Positions 1 to 5,190 of a DNA stretch of 7,543 bases are shown in pieces. The position numbers and the translations under genes are program-made. The notes under the pieces were generated by a model, which searched no databases, had not been told where the DNA came from, and worked only from the letters and a program-made list of their open reading frames with translations. How positions within the stretch are numbered: the first letter of the stretch is position 1; each line of letters starts with the position of its first letter. The stretch lies in assembly GCA_021779775.1 (NCBI GenBank), contig JAJYAB010000082.1, positions 1-7,543 on the forward strand. The letters are read 5' to 3'. The DNA is from Actinomycetes bacterium. Lineage in GTDB: Bacteria > Actinomycetota > Acidimicrobiia > Acidimicrobiales > UBA8190.

Positions 1-126
1 GATCGCCGCGTGATGGCCCGGATCGCCAGTGAGTTCGACATCGACCAGCACGGCCAGCAGGCGCTGGCGGTGCTCGGGGACAACGCGGGTCACGCGGACA
101 ACGCGGGGCACGCGGGCGACGCCTGA
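1..126 (+). CDS. C-terminal fragment of an unidentified protein (5' end outside window)
   Basis: The first reading frame is open from base 1 to a TGA at 124-126, giving the last 41 residues of a protein that begins to the left of the window. The first part (RRVMARIASEFDIDQHGQQA) looks like a normal amphipathic helical tail. The last 15 residues are a low-complexity tail in which the hexapeptide DNAGHA occurs twice in succession. I do not recognise the family and assign no function. The reading frame is supported by GC-rich third positions, by its stop lying just before the convergent tetR gene (stop codons 25 bp apart), and by in-frame repetition of the tail. ATG at 13 and GTG at 10 could be starts of a tiny gene, but a truncated longer gene is more likely. 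Confidence 0.5.
   Translation, partial: DRRVMARIASEFDIDQHGQQALAVLGDNAGHADNAGHAGDA
79..114 (+). repeat. 18-bp tandem repeat, two copies, in frame
   Basis: Bases 79-96 and 97-114 are two adjacent 18-bp units differing at one position (GGT versus GGG in the fourth codon). Each encodes Asp-Asn-Ala-Gly-His-Ala at the extreme C-terminus of the fragmentary gene. The single difference is at a third codon position and is synonymous. Confidence 0.75.
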
Positions 127-133
127 CCGCTCG

Positions 134-147
134 GTCGAGCTGTCGAC
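134..147. terminator. Possible weak stem-loop between convergent genes
   Basis: GTCGA (134-138) and TCGAC (143-147) can pair around a 4-nt loop in the 25-bp gap between the stop codons of the fragmentary plus-strand gene and tetR. An overlapping inverted repeat, GCTCG/CGAGC, lies at 129-140. The stem is only 5 bp and has no T-tract on either side, so a terminator role rests mainly on location. Confidence 0.2.
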
Positions 148-151
148 GTGG

Positions 152-820
152 TCAGTGCCCGCCGGCTGGGAGGAGCCCGCCGCCGAGCGGGGTCGGGTCC
201 GCCGTCCGCAGCCCGTCCCACACGATGGCCAGGTATCGCGCCCCGTTTCCCTGGTTGCCCCCGTGCCGGTCGCACGCATGGGCCAAGCCGGAGAGCAGGA
301 GCTCGAGATCCTCGGGTTGCACATCGGGTCGGATGGTCCCGGCGTCTTGTGCTCGGGTCAGGAGCGCCACGGCCAAGGTGACCAGCTCGTCTTTCTGGCT
401 GCGGGCTCCGGCCAGGTGCTCGGCGGTGGCGGCGATGGCCTCGGCAAGCGGGCGGAACGACACCAGCTCGTCGAGTAGGGCCTGCAGCAGCCGGAAGAAC
501 GCGCCGCCCGGGTCGTCGGACTCGAGCCCGAGACGTGCCTGCTCCACCAGCGGACCGATGTGGTCCGCCACGATGGCTTCTACCAGCGCTTCTTTCGTGG
601 AGAAGTGTCGGTACACCGTCCCCACGCCCACACCCGCCTGACGCGCGACGTCTTCCATCGGGGCGGACACCCCGTGGGCGGCGAACACCGACTGGGCAGC
701 CGCCATCACCTTGGCCCGGTTGCGGCGTGCATCGGCGCGCGTCGGGCTGCCGTCGGGGGCGGCCACGGCTGGACCCGGCTCGCTGCCGGCGACGGTCGGA
801 TTGACAACCGGAATGGTCAT
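152..820 (-). CDS. TetR-family transcriptional repressor, SbtR-like
   Basis: This is a 222-residue one-component DNA-binding repressor. A disordered Ala/Pro-rich N-terminus (1-27) precedes the TetR helix-turn-helix (about 28-75), with the family signature MEDVARQAGVGVGTVYRHF: turn residues around 60-65 and recognition helix around 66-73, followed by STKEALVEAI. The C-terminal ligand-binding and dimerisation half (about 80-205) resembles the SbtR-type TetR C-terminal domain, with its HLAGARSQKDEL and LLLSGLAHACD stretches. The ATG at 820-818 fits the N-terminus and sits 7 nt from a -10 box, so the mRNA may be leaderless; no convincing Shine-Dalgarno sequence is present. It is divergent from the MFS exporter at 891, and operator-like palindromes lie at its own start and at the exporter promoter. 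It therefore most likely represses both genes and is released by an exporter substrate. The ligand cannot be read from sequence. Confidence 0.93.
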   Translation of the reverse strand: MTIPVVNPTVAGSEPGPAVAAPDGSPTRADARRNRAKVMAAAQSVFAAHGVSAPMEDVARQAGVGVGTVYRHFSTKEALVEAIVADHIGPLVEQARLGLESDDPGGAFFRLLQALLDELVSFRPLAEAIAATAEHLAGARSQKDELVTLAVALLTRAQDAGTIRPDVQPEDLELLLSGLAHACDRHGGNQGNGARYLAIVWDGLRTADPTPLGGGLLPAGGH

Positions 821-831
821 TCCGTTAGGCT
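801..831 (+). promoter_or_regulatory. Probable promoter of the MFS exporter gene
   Basis: A perfect -35 hexamer TTGACA (801-806) is followed after 19 bp by TAGGCT (826-831), a TANNNT -10 box of actinobacterial housekeeping type. Transcription would start near 838, giving a leader of roughly 50 nt before the ATG at 891. The -35 lies inside the first codons of the divergent tetR gene. The 19-bp spacer is slightly long. Operator 1 fills most of the spacer and operator 2 covers the expected start site, a layout suited to repression by blocking polymerase. Confidence 0.6.
809..824. promoter_or_regulatory. TetR operator 1, palindrome over the tetR start codon
   Basis: CGGAATG (809-815), centre GT, CATTCCG (818-824): a perfect 7-bp inverted repeat with a 2-bp centre. 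On the minus strand it reads CGGAATGACCATTCCG, nearly identical to the site at 840-855. It covers the tetR initiation codon (820-818) and sits between the -35 and -10 of the exporter promoter. Assignment to the adjacent TetR protein is inferred from position, symmetry and duplication. Confidence 0.75.
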
Positions 832-832
832 A
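827..832 (-). promoter_or_regulatory. -10 box of tetR, probable leaderless transcript
   Basis: On the minus strand TAGCCT (832-827) is followed by six bases and then the ATG of tetR (820-818). This places the expected transcription start on or next to the A of the start codon. It overlaps the exporter -10 (TAGGCT, 826-831) on the other strand, so polymerase could occupy only one promoter at a time. No good -35 is seen 17-19 bp upstream, where operator 2 lies. Confidence 0.45.
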
Positions 833-839
833 GTTCAAG

Positions 840-855
840 CGGAACGACCATTCCG
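840..855. promoter_or_regulatory. TetR operator 2, over the exporter transcription start
   Basis: CGGAACG (840-846), centre AC, CATTCCG (849-855): a 7-bp inverted repeat with one mismatched pair. It matches operator 1 read on the opposite strand at 15 of 16 positions. Its centre is 31 bp from that of operator 1, close to three helical turns, so two repressor dimers would lie on the same DNA face. It lies at or just after the predicted exporter start site. Confidence 0.72.
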
Positions 856-873
856 TTGCACGGGCCGCCTGCG

Positions 874-879
874 AGGAGG
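874..879 (+). promoter_or_regulatory. Ribosome binding site of the MFS gene
   Basis: AGGAGG lies 11 nt before the ATG at 891. It is a full anti-Shine-Dalgarno match at slightly long spacing and supports that start over later in-frame codons. Confidence 0.7.
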
Positions 880-890
880 AACGAGCCACC

Positions 891-2552
891 ATGACCGATG
901 AGATCCTCCAGATCCGCGACATCGCACCACCGGGCGCGGCTGCCCCTGGCGTGCTCGAGCGGGTCGACGAGCGCCCGGCGCCGCCGGGGCCGGTACGCCG
1001 GCGGGGGCGTGGGCACGAGTGGCTGACCTTGGCCGCTGTGGCCTTCGGCCTGATGATGGTCGGCCTCGACAGCCTGGTCGTGTCGGTCGCCAACCCGAAG
1101 ATCGGGACCCAATTCCACGCTTCGCTGAGCGGCCTCCAGTGGGTGACGAACGCCTACATGCTGACGTTCGCCGTGCTGCTGGTCACCGGGGGCAAGCTGG
1201 GCGACCGGTTCGGGCGCAAGCGGGTGTTCCTCGTCGGCACTGCCGGCTTCGTCGTGGCGTCCATGCTGTGCGGGGTGTCGCAGTCGATGGGCATGCTGAT
1301 CGCCATGCGTGCCGTGCAGGGCCTGTTCGGGGCGCTGATGATGCCGCAGACCCTGGCCATCTTACGGGCCACGTTCCCGATCGACCGCATGGCGCAGGCG
1401 GTCGGCATCTGGGCAGGAGCGTCGTCGGTCGCCATCGCCTCGGGGCCAATCGTCGGCGGCCTGCTGGTGGAGCACCTGTCCTGGCGGTGGATCTTCTTCG
1501 TCAACCTGCCGGTCGGCTTGATCTCCTTGGTCGTCGGGGCATGGTTCGTCGCCGAGTCGAGAGACTCGCGGCCGCCGACCGGCTTCGACTTGCCCGGGCT
1601 CGGGTTGCTGTCGGCGGGGTTGCTCGGGGTGGTCTGGGGCCTCATCCAGACCGACACCCACGGGTGGACCAGCGCGTCGTCGCTCACCTGGATCGTGGTC
1701 GGCCTGGCACTGCTCGGCGCCTTCGTGTGGCGCGAGTCCAGTGTCGGCCAGCGGGCGCTGCTGCCCACCGATCTGTTCCGCCATCGCCCCCTGCTCGTCG
1801 GCTTCGTGGTGACGCTGTGCCTGGCGCTGGCGATGTTCGGCATGATCTTCTTCCTGAGCCTCTACCTCCAACGCGTCCAGGGGGACTCGCCGGTCGGTGC
1901 CGGGGTGCGGATGCTTGCCCTTACGGCGGTGCTGGCCTTCAGCGCACCGCTCGGCGGTTTCCTCGTCGGGCGTTTCGGTCCGAGGTGGCCGCTCGCCGCC
2001 GGCTTCGCGCTGGTGGCTGCTGCGCTCTTCGGGCTCGCCACGTTGGGCCCGAGCTCCCCCTATTCCGACATCTGGCCCTGGTTCGTGCTGATCGGCCTGG
2101 CCATGGGTGCGGTGCAGACGGCCTCGTCGCAGGCCATCGTCGGTGGTGCCCCGCGGGACCTGGCCGGTGTGGCCGCGGGGTTGCAGGGCATCGGGTTCCA
2201 GGTCGGTGGGCTCCTGGGCACCACGGTGCTCGGCACGGTGGTCGCCAACACGGTGACCTCGGTGTTCCGCTCGCATCTCGTGGAGGCTCACGTCCCGGCG
2301 GCCCTGGCCACCCACCTGGCACAGCTCGCGCCGGCCGTGTCCCAGGGCGTCCTGCCGATCCCCCCGGGTGCGCCCTCCGGGCTGGTGGCGGCCGTCGTCC
2401 ATGCCGGTGCGACGTCGTTCACCACCGGGCTCGACGTGGCGATGGCGGTCGGCGCCGGGGTGGCGGTGTTCGCCGCGGTCATCTCGGCGGTGTTCATGCC
2501 GAACCTCGACATGGATCCTCAGGCGATGCTCGAGGCGCTGGGAGGCGGCTGA
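891..2552 (+). CDS. MFS multidrug exporter, DHA2 (EmrB/QacA) family, 14 TM
   Basis: This 553-residue inner-membrane drug:proton antiporter has a cytosolic Pro/Arg-rich N-terminus (1-43). TM1 follows with the conserved acidic residue D60 in GLDSLVVSVANP. Motif A, GKLGDRFGRKR, is at 101-111. A motif-B-like LIAMRAVQGLFG carries R140. The antiporter motif C, ASGPIVGG, is at 183-190, with SWRWIFFVNLPVG at 197-209, typical of DHA2. Further hydrophobic segments near 235-252, 265-280, 301-327, 337-360, 366-385, 395-418, 434-455 and 513-536 make the usual 14 helices. A roughly 58-residue hydrophilic or moderately hydrophobic loop precedes the last helix. Length and motifs are complete, with no frameshift. 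Being divergent from a TetR repressor with operators in its promoter fits an inducible efflux pump. The substrate is unknown; toxic hydrophobic compounds or an endogenous metabolite are both possible. Confidence 0.93.
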   Translation: MTDEILQIRDIAPPGAAAPGVLERVDERPAPPGPVRRRGRGHEWLTLAAVAFGLMMVGLDSLVVSVANPKIGTQFHASLSGLQWVTNAYMLTFAVLLVTGGKLGDRFGRKRVFLVGTAGFVVASMLCGVSQSMGMLIAMRAVQGLFGALMMPQTLAILRATFPIDRMAQAVGIWAGASSVAIASGPIVGGLLVEHLSWRWIFFVNLPVGLISLVVGAWFVAESRDSRPPTGFDLPGLGLLSAGLLGVVWGLIQTDTHGWTSASSLTWIVVGLALLGAFVWRESSVGQRALLPTDLFRHRPLLVGFVVTLCLALAMFGMIFFLSLYLQRVQGDSPVGAGVRMLALTAVLAFSAPLGGFLVGRFGPRWPLAAGFALVAAALFGLATLGPSSPYSDIWPWFVLIGLAMGAVQTASSQAIVGGAPRDLAGVAAGLQGIGFQVGGLLGTTVLGTVVANTVTSVFRSHLVEAHVPAALATHLAQLAPAVSQGVLPIPPGAPSGLVAAVVHAGATSFTTGLDVAMAVGAGVAVFAAVISAVFMPNLDMDPQAMLEALGGG

Positions 2553-2559
2553 TGCCGCC

Positions 2560-2583
2560 GACCGCTTCGACCGCTTCGACCGC
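2560..2583 (+). repeat. 9-bp tandem repeat after the MFS stop
   Basis: GACCGCTTC at 2560-2568 and 2569-2577, followed by GACCGC (2578-2583), gives 2.7 exact copies just past the MFS stop. The gap to sod (2553-2708) otherwise holds GC-rich self-complementary sequence (CGGCCGGCCG, 2594-2603) but no clear terminator. No role is apparent for the repeat. Confidence 0.6.
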
Positions 2584-2632
2584 ATGGCCGAGGCGGCCGG
2601 CCGGCGTCCGTACCCGGCTGTGGGGCTGCTGG

Positions 2633-2661
2633 TTCGCCCCCTCCATGTTGTGCAATACACT
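2633..2661 (+). promoter_or_regulatory. Possible promoter of the sod operon
   Basis: TACACT (2656-2661) is a TANNNT -10 box, with a weak -35 candidate TTCGCC (2633-2638) at 17-bp spacing. It lies in the only locally A/T-richer patch between the MFS stop and sod. Transcription would begin near 2668, giving a leader of about 40 nt. Confidence 0.35.
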
Positions 2662-2697
2662 GCGCTGGGTACCCCCCGAGCACCATCTGCACGAGCG

Positions 2698-2702
2698 AGG
2701 AG
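2698..2702 (+). promoter_or_regulatory. Ribosome binding site fixing the TTG start of sod
   Basis: AGGAG ends 6 nt before TTG at 2709-2711. No ATG or GTG occurs in frame in the 50 bp upstream, and the conserved SOD N-terminus begins immediately after this TTG, so the rare start codon is well supported. Confidence 0.75.
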
Positions 2703-2708
2703 CCCCCC

Positions 2709-3317
2709 TTGGCTGCATACGAACTTCCCGACCTGCCCTACGACCCGGCGGCGTTGGAGCCTCACATCTCCGGCCAGATCATCGAGCTTCACCACGACAA
2801 GCACCATGCCGCCTACGTGACCGGGGCCAACCAGACGCTCGAGAAGCTGGAATCCGTCCGTTCGTCTGGTGACTTCGGCGCCATCGTGGGCCTGGAGAAA
2901 GCTCTGGCCTTCCACGTGTCGGGCCACGTCCTCCACAGCATCTATTGGACCAACATGAGCCCGGAGGGCGGCGGCGCACCTTCGGGCGAGCTGGCGGTGG
3001 CGATCGACGAGTCGTTCGGATCTTTCGACGGCTTCAAGGCCCAGCTGACCCAGGCGACCAACACGGTGCAGGGCTCGGGCTGGGGCGCTCTGGCGTGGGA
3101 GCCGATCGGCCGGCGCCTCATCGTCGAGCAGATCTACGACCACCAGGGCAACATTGGCCAGGGGTCCCTGCCGCTGCTGGTCATCGACATCTGGGAGCAT
3201 GCCTTCTACCTGCAGTACAAGAACGTCAAGGCCGACTATGTGACGGCGTTCTGGAACCTGGTCAACTGGTCCGACGTGGCGGCCCGCTATGCGAGCGCCC
3301 GCACGGTCTCCATCTGA
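2709..3317 (+). CDS. sodA: Superoxide dismutase, Fe/Mn family
   Basis: The 202-residue enzyme dismutes superoxide to oxygen and hydrogen peroxide, normally as a dimer or tetramer. The N-terminal helical domain starts at once with AYELPDLPYD and carries ELHHDKHHAAYV. The C-terminal alpha/beta domain includes GSGWGALAW (122-130) and the signature DIWEHAFYLQYK (160-171). The four metal ligands are present: H28, H76, D160 and H164. The gateway tyrosine is Y36. The second-shell residue is H145 in YDHQ, as in the M. tuberculosis iron enzyme, so iron or cambialistic use is suggested but not proven. There is no signal peptide; the protein is cytosolic or leaves by a leaderless route, as known for some mycobacterial SODs. 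The TTG start is supported by the AGGAG 6 nt upstream. It is the first gene of a probable operon with the downstream hydrolase, 21 bp away. Confidence 0.96.
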   Translation: MAAYELPDLPYDPAALEPHISGQIIELHHDKHHAAYVTGANQTLEKLESVRSSGDFGAIVGLEKALAFHVSGHVLHSIYWTNMSPEGGGAPSGELAVAIDESFGSFDGFKAQLTQATNTVQGSGWGALAWEPIGRRLIVEQIYDHQGNIGQGSLPLLVIDIWEHAFYLQYKNVKADYVTAFWNLVNWSDVAARYASARTVSI

Positions 3318-3338
3318 CGCCGGCTCCGGGCGACACCG

Positions 3339-4265
3339 GTGCGGCTCGTCACCTTCGAACCTGGTGGCCCTGACCGCCGCGTCGGCGGGGGCGCGCCGCG
3401 GCCGGGGTTGGTAGTGGGGGACGAGGTCGTCGATCTCGCTGACCGGGCGGTCGGGTTGCCGGCGACGATGGTGGGCATCCTCGGCGGAGGACCTGCGGCC
3501 CTCGAACGGGCAGCCCGGGTACCGCGCGGGCCGGCGCGGCGGTTCGCGCTGGCGTCCGTGCGCCTGCGCGCCCCGGTCCCTCGGCCGCCGAAGGTGCTGG
3601 CCATCGCCCAGAACTATGCGGCGCATGTTGCCGAGCTCGGCCGCCCGGTCCCTACGGTTCCCACCTTCTTCACCAAGCAGCACACCTGCGTGGTCGGCCC
3701 GGGTGACGGCATCGAGGTGCCCCGGGTGTCAGGATCGGTCGACTACGAGGGCGAGCTGGCCATGGTCATCGGTCGTCGTTGCCGGCACGTGCCGGCCGAG
3801 CTGGCCTACCAGGTGGTCGCCGGCTACACCATCTTGAACGACGTCAGCGTGCGGGACTGGCAGTGGCGCACCCCTACGTTCACCATGGGGAAGTCCTTCG
3901 ACACCCATGGCCCGCTCGGTCCGTTCCTCGTGACGCCCGACGAGGTTGGCGATCCTCATCAGCTGACGATCCGGACGTGGGTGAACGGCGACCTCCGCCA
4001 GGACAGCTCCACGGCGGACATGATCTTCTCCTGCTGGGAGCAGGTGGAGCATCTGACGACAGCTTTCACGCTGGAGCCCGGCGACGTCGTGTCGACTGGC
4101 ACCCCCGCCGGGGTGGGCGCCGGCTTCGACCCGCCGAGGTGGCTGGTTGCGGGCGACACCGTCCGCGTCGCGGTGGATGGCCTCGGCGAGCTGGCCAATC
4201 CGGTTGTCGACGAGCCGGCAGGCACGTGGGGGGAGGACATCGGCTGGTCAGGGGACACCGGGTGA
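3339..4265 (+). CDS. Fumarylacetoacetate hydrolase (FAH) family protein
   Basis: The 308-residue metal-dependent C-C hydrolase, decarboxylase or isomerase-fold enzyme has an N-terminal domain (1-80, MRLVTFEPGG and GLVVGDEVVDL) followed by the FAH catalytic domain (about 85-292). Expected active-site residues are visible: the His of NYAAHVAE (H96), metal-binding E137 and E139 in DYEGEL, D168 in LNDVSVRD, and the lysine of GKSFDTHGPLGP (K185). GDVVSTGTPAGVG (248-260) is the family's substrate-loop motif. Short FAH proteins act on acylpyruvates, oxaloacetate or homoprotocatechuate ring-cleavage products; the substrate here cannot be fixed by sequence. The GTG start at 3339 gives the normal N-terminus, though its ribosome binding site is weak. 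It follows sod by 21 bp, and its stop overlaps the start of the rescue factor, so all three are probably co-transcribed. Confidence 0.9.
   Translation: MRLVTFEPGGPDRRVGGGAPRPGLVVGDEVVDLADRAVGLPATMVGILGGGPAALERAARVPRGPARRFALASVRLRAPVPRPPKVLAIAQNYAAHVAELGRPVPTVPTFFTKQHTCVVGPGDGIEVPRVSGSVDYEGELAMVIGRRCRHVPAELAYQVVAGYTILNDVSVRDWQWRTPTFTMGKSFDTHGPLGPFLVTPDEVGDPHQLTIRTWVNGDLRQDSSTADMIFSCWEQVEHLTTAFTLEPGDVVSTGTPAGVGAGFDPPRWLVAGDTVRVAVDGLGELANPVVDEPAGTWGEDIGWSGDTG
4250..4255 (+). promoter_or_regulatory. Ribosome binding site of the arfB-like gene
   Basis: AGGGGA lies inside the end of the FAH gene, 6 nt before the GTG at 4262. With the GTGA start/stop overlap (4262-4265) it supports translational coupling and this start codon. 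Confidence 0.5.
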
Positions 4266-4693
4266 GCGACGCCAAGGCGGTGCCGGTGCTCCGGGTCAGC
4301 CGTCACCTGCAGATCCCGTTGCATGAGCTGTCGTGGCGCTTCACGACGAGTGGCGGGCCCGGGGGGCAGCACGCCAACAAGGTGAGCAGTCGGGCCGAGG
4401 TGCGCTTCGACGTGGCGAGCTCGCCGTCGCTCGGCCCCCGCCAACGCCAGCGTCTGCTCGACCGCCTGGGACCGGTCGTCCGGGTCGCGGCGTCTACCGA
4501 GCGCTCGCAGCACCGCAACCGCGCCATCGCGCTGCGCAGGCTCGAGCAACGGCTGGCCGCGGCGATGCACGTGGAACGCCGGCGGACCGCCACCGCACCA
4601 TCGCCGGCGGCGCGCCAGCGACGGATGGACGACAAGCGGCGTCAGGCCGACCGCAAGCGGCTTCGCCGGCCGGAGGCATTGGCCGGCGACTGA
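4262..4693 (+). CDS. arfB: ArfB/YaeJ-type peptidyl-tRNA hydrolase (ribosome rescue)
   Basis: The 143-residue protein carries the catalytic domain of class I release factors without codon-recognition domains. The GGQ motif is in SGGPGGQHANK (30-40, GGQ at 34-36) after the usual short lead ending in a Trp-Arg-Phe strand. The domain runs to about residue 100 with VRFDV and the STERSQHRNR segment that resembles the RF family. A flexible, Arg/Lys-rich tail (about 115-137, KRRQADRKRLRRP) matches the basic tail by which ArfB enters the empty mRNA channel of stalled ribosomes. E. coli ArfB is 140 residues, so the length is right. It probably releases peptides from non-stop ribosomes. The GTG start overlaps the FAH stop (GTGA), and the gene faces the next gene tail to tail with 10 bp between stops. 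Longer upstream readings of this frame are shadows inside the FAH gene. Confidence 0.9.
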   Translation: MSDAKAVPVLRVSRHLQIPLHELSWRFTTSGGPGGQHANKVSSRAEVRFDVASSPSLGPRQRQRLLDRLGPVVRVAASTERSQHRNRAIALRRLEQRLAAAMHVERRRTATAPSPAARQRRMDDKRRQADRKRLRRPEALAGD

Positions 4694-4694
4694 A

Positions 4695-4713
4695 CGCCGG
4701 GCATCACCCGGCG
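4695..4713. terminator. GC-rich hairpin between convergent genes
   Basis: CGCCGGG (4695-4701), loop CATCA, CCCGGCG (4707-4713): a perfect 7-bp stem starting 1 bp after the arfB stop. Its loop contains the stop codon of the minus-strand gene (4706-4704). There is no T-tract on either strand, so if it ends transcription it does so as a bidirectional, U-tract-less terminator of the kind proposed in actinobacteria. Confidence 0.5.
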
Positions 4714-5030
4714 CAGGAGCGGCACTCCCAGCGCGACACGTCTTCGAGCTCGGCCGAATGGCAGATCTGCAGGCACCGTCGGCATCGGAACTCGTCGGGC
4801 CCGGTGGCCCACCCGGGGTGGTCGTCTTCGCCGTGGGCGAGCTCCTCCAGCGTCTCCTCGAGCATCCGCTCTTCCACGTCGTCTTCGGTCAGTGCTTCGC
4901 AGTCGAGGTCCTCTTCGAGAGCGAGGTCGGCGTCAACTTCGGCTACGCACAGCTCCTCGGGGGGCTCGAGATCCGGCTCGCCCTCGCTGAAGTGCTGCTC
5001 GGGTCGGTCGGGACGTTCGATCAGGCGCAT
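4704..5030 (-). CDS. Acidic protein with C-terminal zinc ribbon, DUF4193-like
   Basis: This 108-residue protein is very acidic: 31 of the first 80 residues are Asp or Glu, with a run of LEE, EDD and EEL patches at 38-70. The C-terminus is a zinc-ribbon candidate, with DEF followed by C83-x2-C86 and C103-x2-C106. C90 and H91 between the pairs are possible extra ligands. The pattern 'acidic region, DEF, Cys pair, about 16 residues, Cys pair at the very end' is that of DUF4193, an actinobacterial family of unknown function. The core Phe-Leu-Val-His between the pairs is replaced by LQICH, so this is a divergent member or a look-alike. The ATG at 5030-5028 has GGAGG 7 nt upstream, and acidic codon use is consistent throughout. 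It lies 160 bp downstream of the CoA-transferase on the same strand. Function unknown; cytosolic. Confidence 0.75.
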   Translation of the reverse strand: MRLIERPDRPEQHFSEGEPDLEPPEELCVAEVDADLALEEDLDCEALTEDDVEERMLEETLEELAHGEDDHPGWATGPDEFRCRRCLQICHSAELEDVSRWECRSCAG

Positions 5031-5037
5031 GGGACTG

Positions 5038-5042
5038 CCTCC
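5038..5042 (-). promoter_or_regulatory. Ribosome binding site of the zinc-ribbon gene
   Basis: On the minus strand GGAGG lies 7 nt before the ATG at 5030-5028, the strongest evidence that this small acidic frame is a real gene. Confidence 0.7.
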
Positions 5043-5099
5043 GGTGCTCTGCGCCCGAGGGCGCCGACCTTTGGCGACGCCTCTCGAGGCTCGGTCCTT

Positions 5100-5105
5100 A
5101 CGCTA
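5100..5105 (-). promoter_or_regulatory. Possible -10 box for the zinc-ribbon gene
   Basis: TAGCGT on the minus strand (5105-5100) fits TANNNT, about 70 nt before the start codon, in the 160-bp gap after the CoA-transferase stop. The -35 region is GC-rich and unconvincing. The same gap holds a 10-bp perfect palindrome GTGCCGGCAC (5144-5153) of unknown role. Read-through from the CoA-transferase is the alternative. Confidence 0.2.
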
Positions 5106-5190
5106 CGCCTCCGGGCAGGCCCGCGCCCGCGCCGGTCAGCCCGGTGCCGGCACGAGCTGCCGCGACGGGGGCTGAGCTCCCTGCGGATCG

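Noticed and set aside
2594..2603. CGGCCGGCCG palindrome as terminator of the MFS gene
   Set aside because: No loop, no T-tract, and flanking bases do not extend the pairing.
1019..2872. 617-codon plus-strand open frame overlapping MFS and sod, with an ATG at 2552 overlapping the MFS stop (TGATG)
   Set aside because: The part after 2552 was considered as a small coupled gene, but it runs on into the out-of-frame sod coding region, has a low-complexity Arg/Pro-rich product and no family resemblance.
1362..3683. 773-codon minus-strand open frame opposite MFS, sod and FAH
   Set aside because: It spans three well-supported plus-strand genes, is extremely Arg/Gly/His-rich with no recognisable domain, and arises from GC-rich codons read on the opposite strand.
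5144..5153. GTGCCGGCAC perfect palindrome as an operator or terminator
   Set aside because: Ten-base palindromes are common in such GC-rich DNA; it has no loop, no second copy and no matching promoter.
4333..5175. 280-codon plus-strand open frame across arfB and the zinc-ribbon gene
   Set aside because: Serine- and arginine-rich shadow translation opposite the acidic minus-strand gene; no ribosome binding site or domain.
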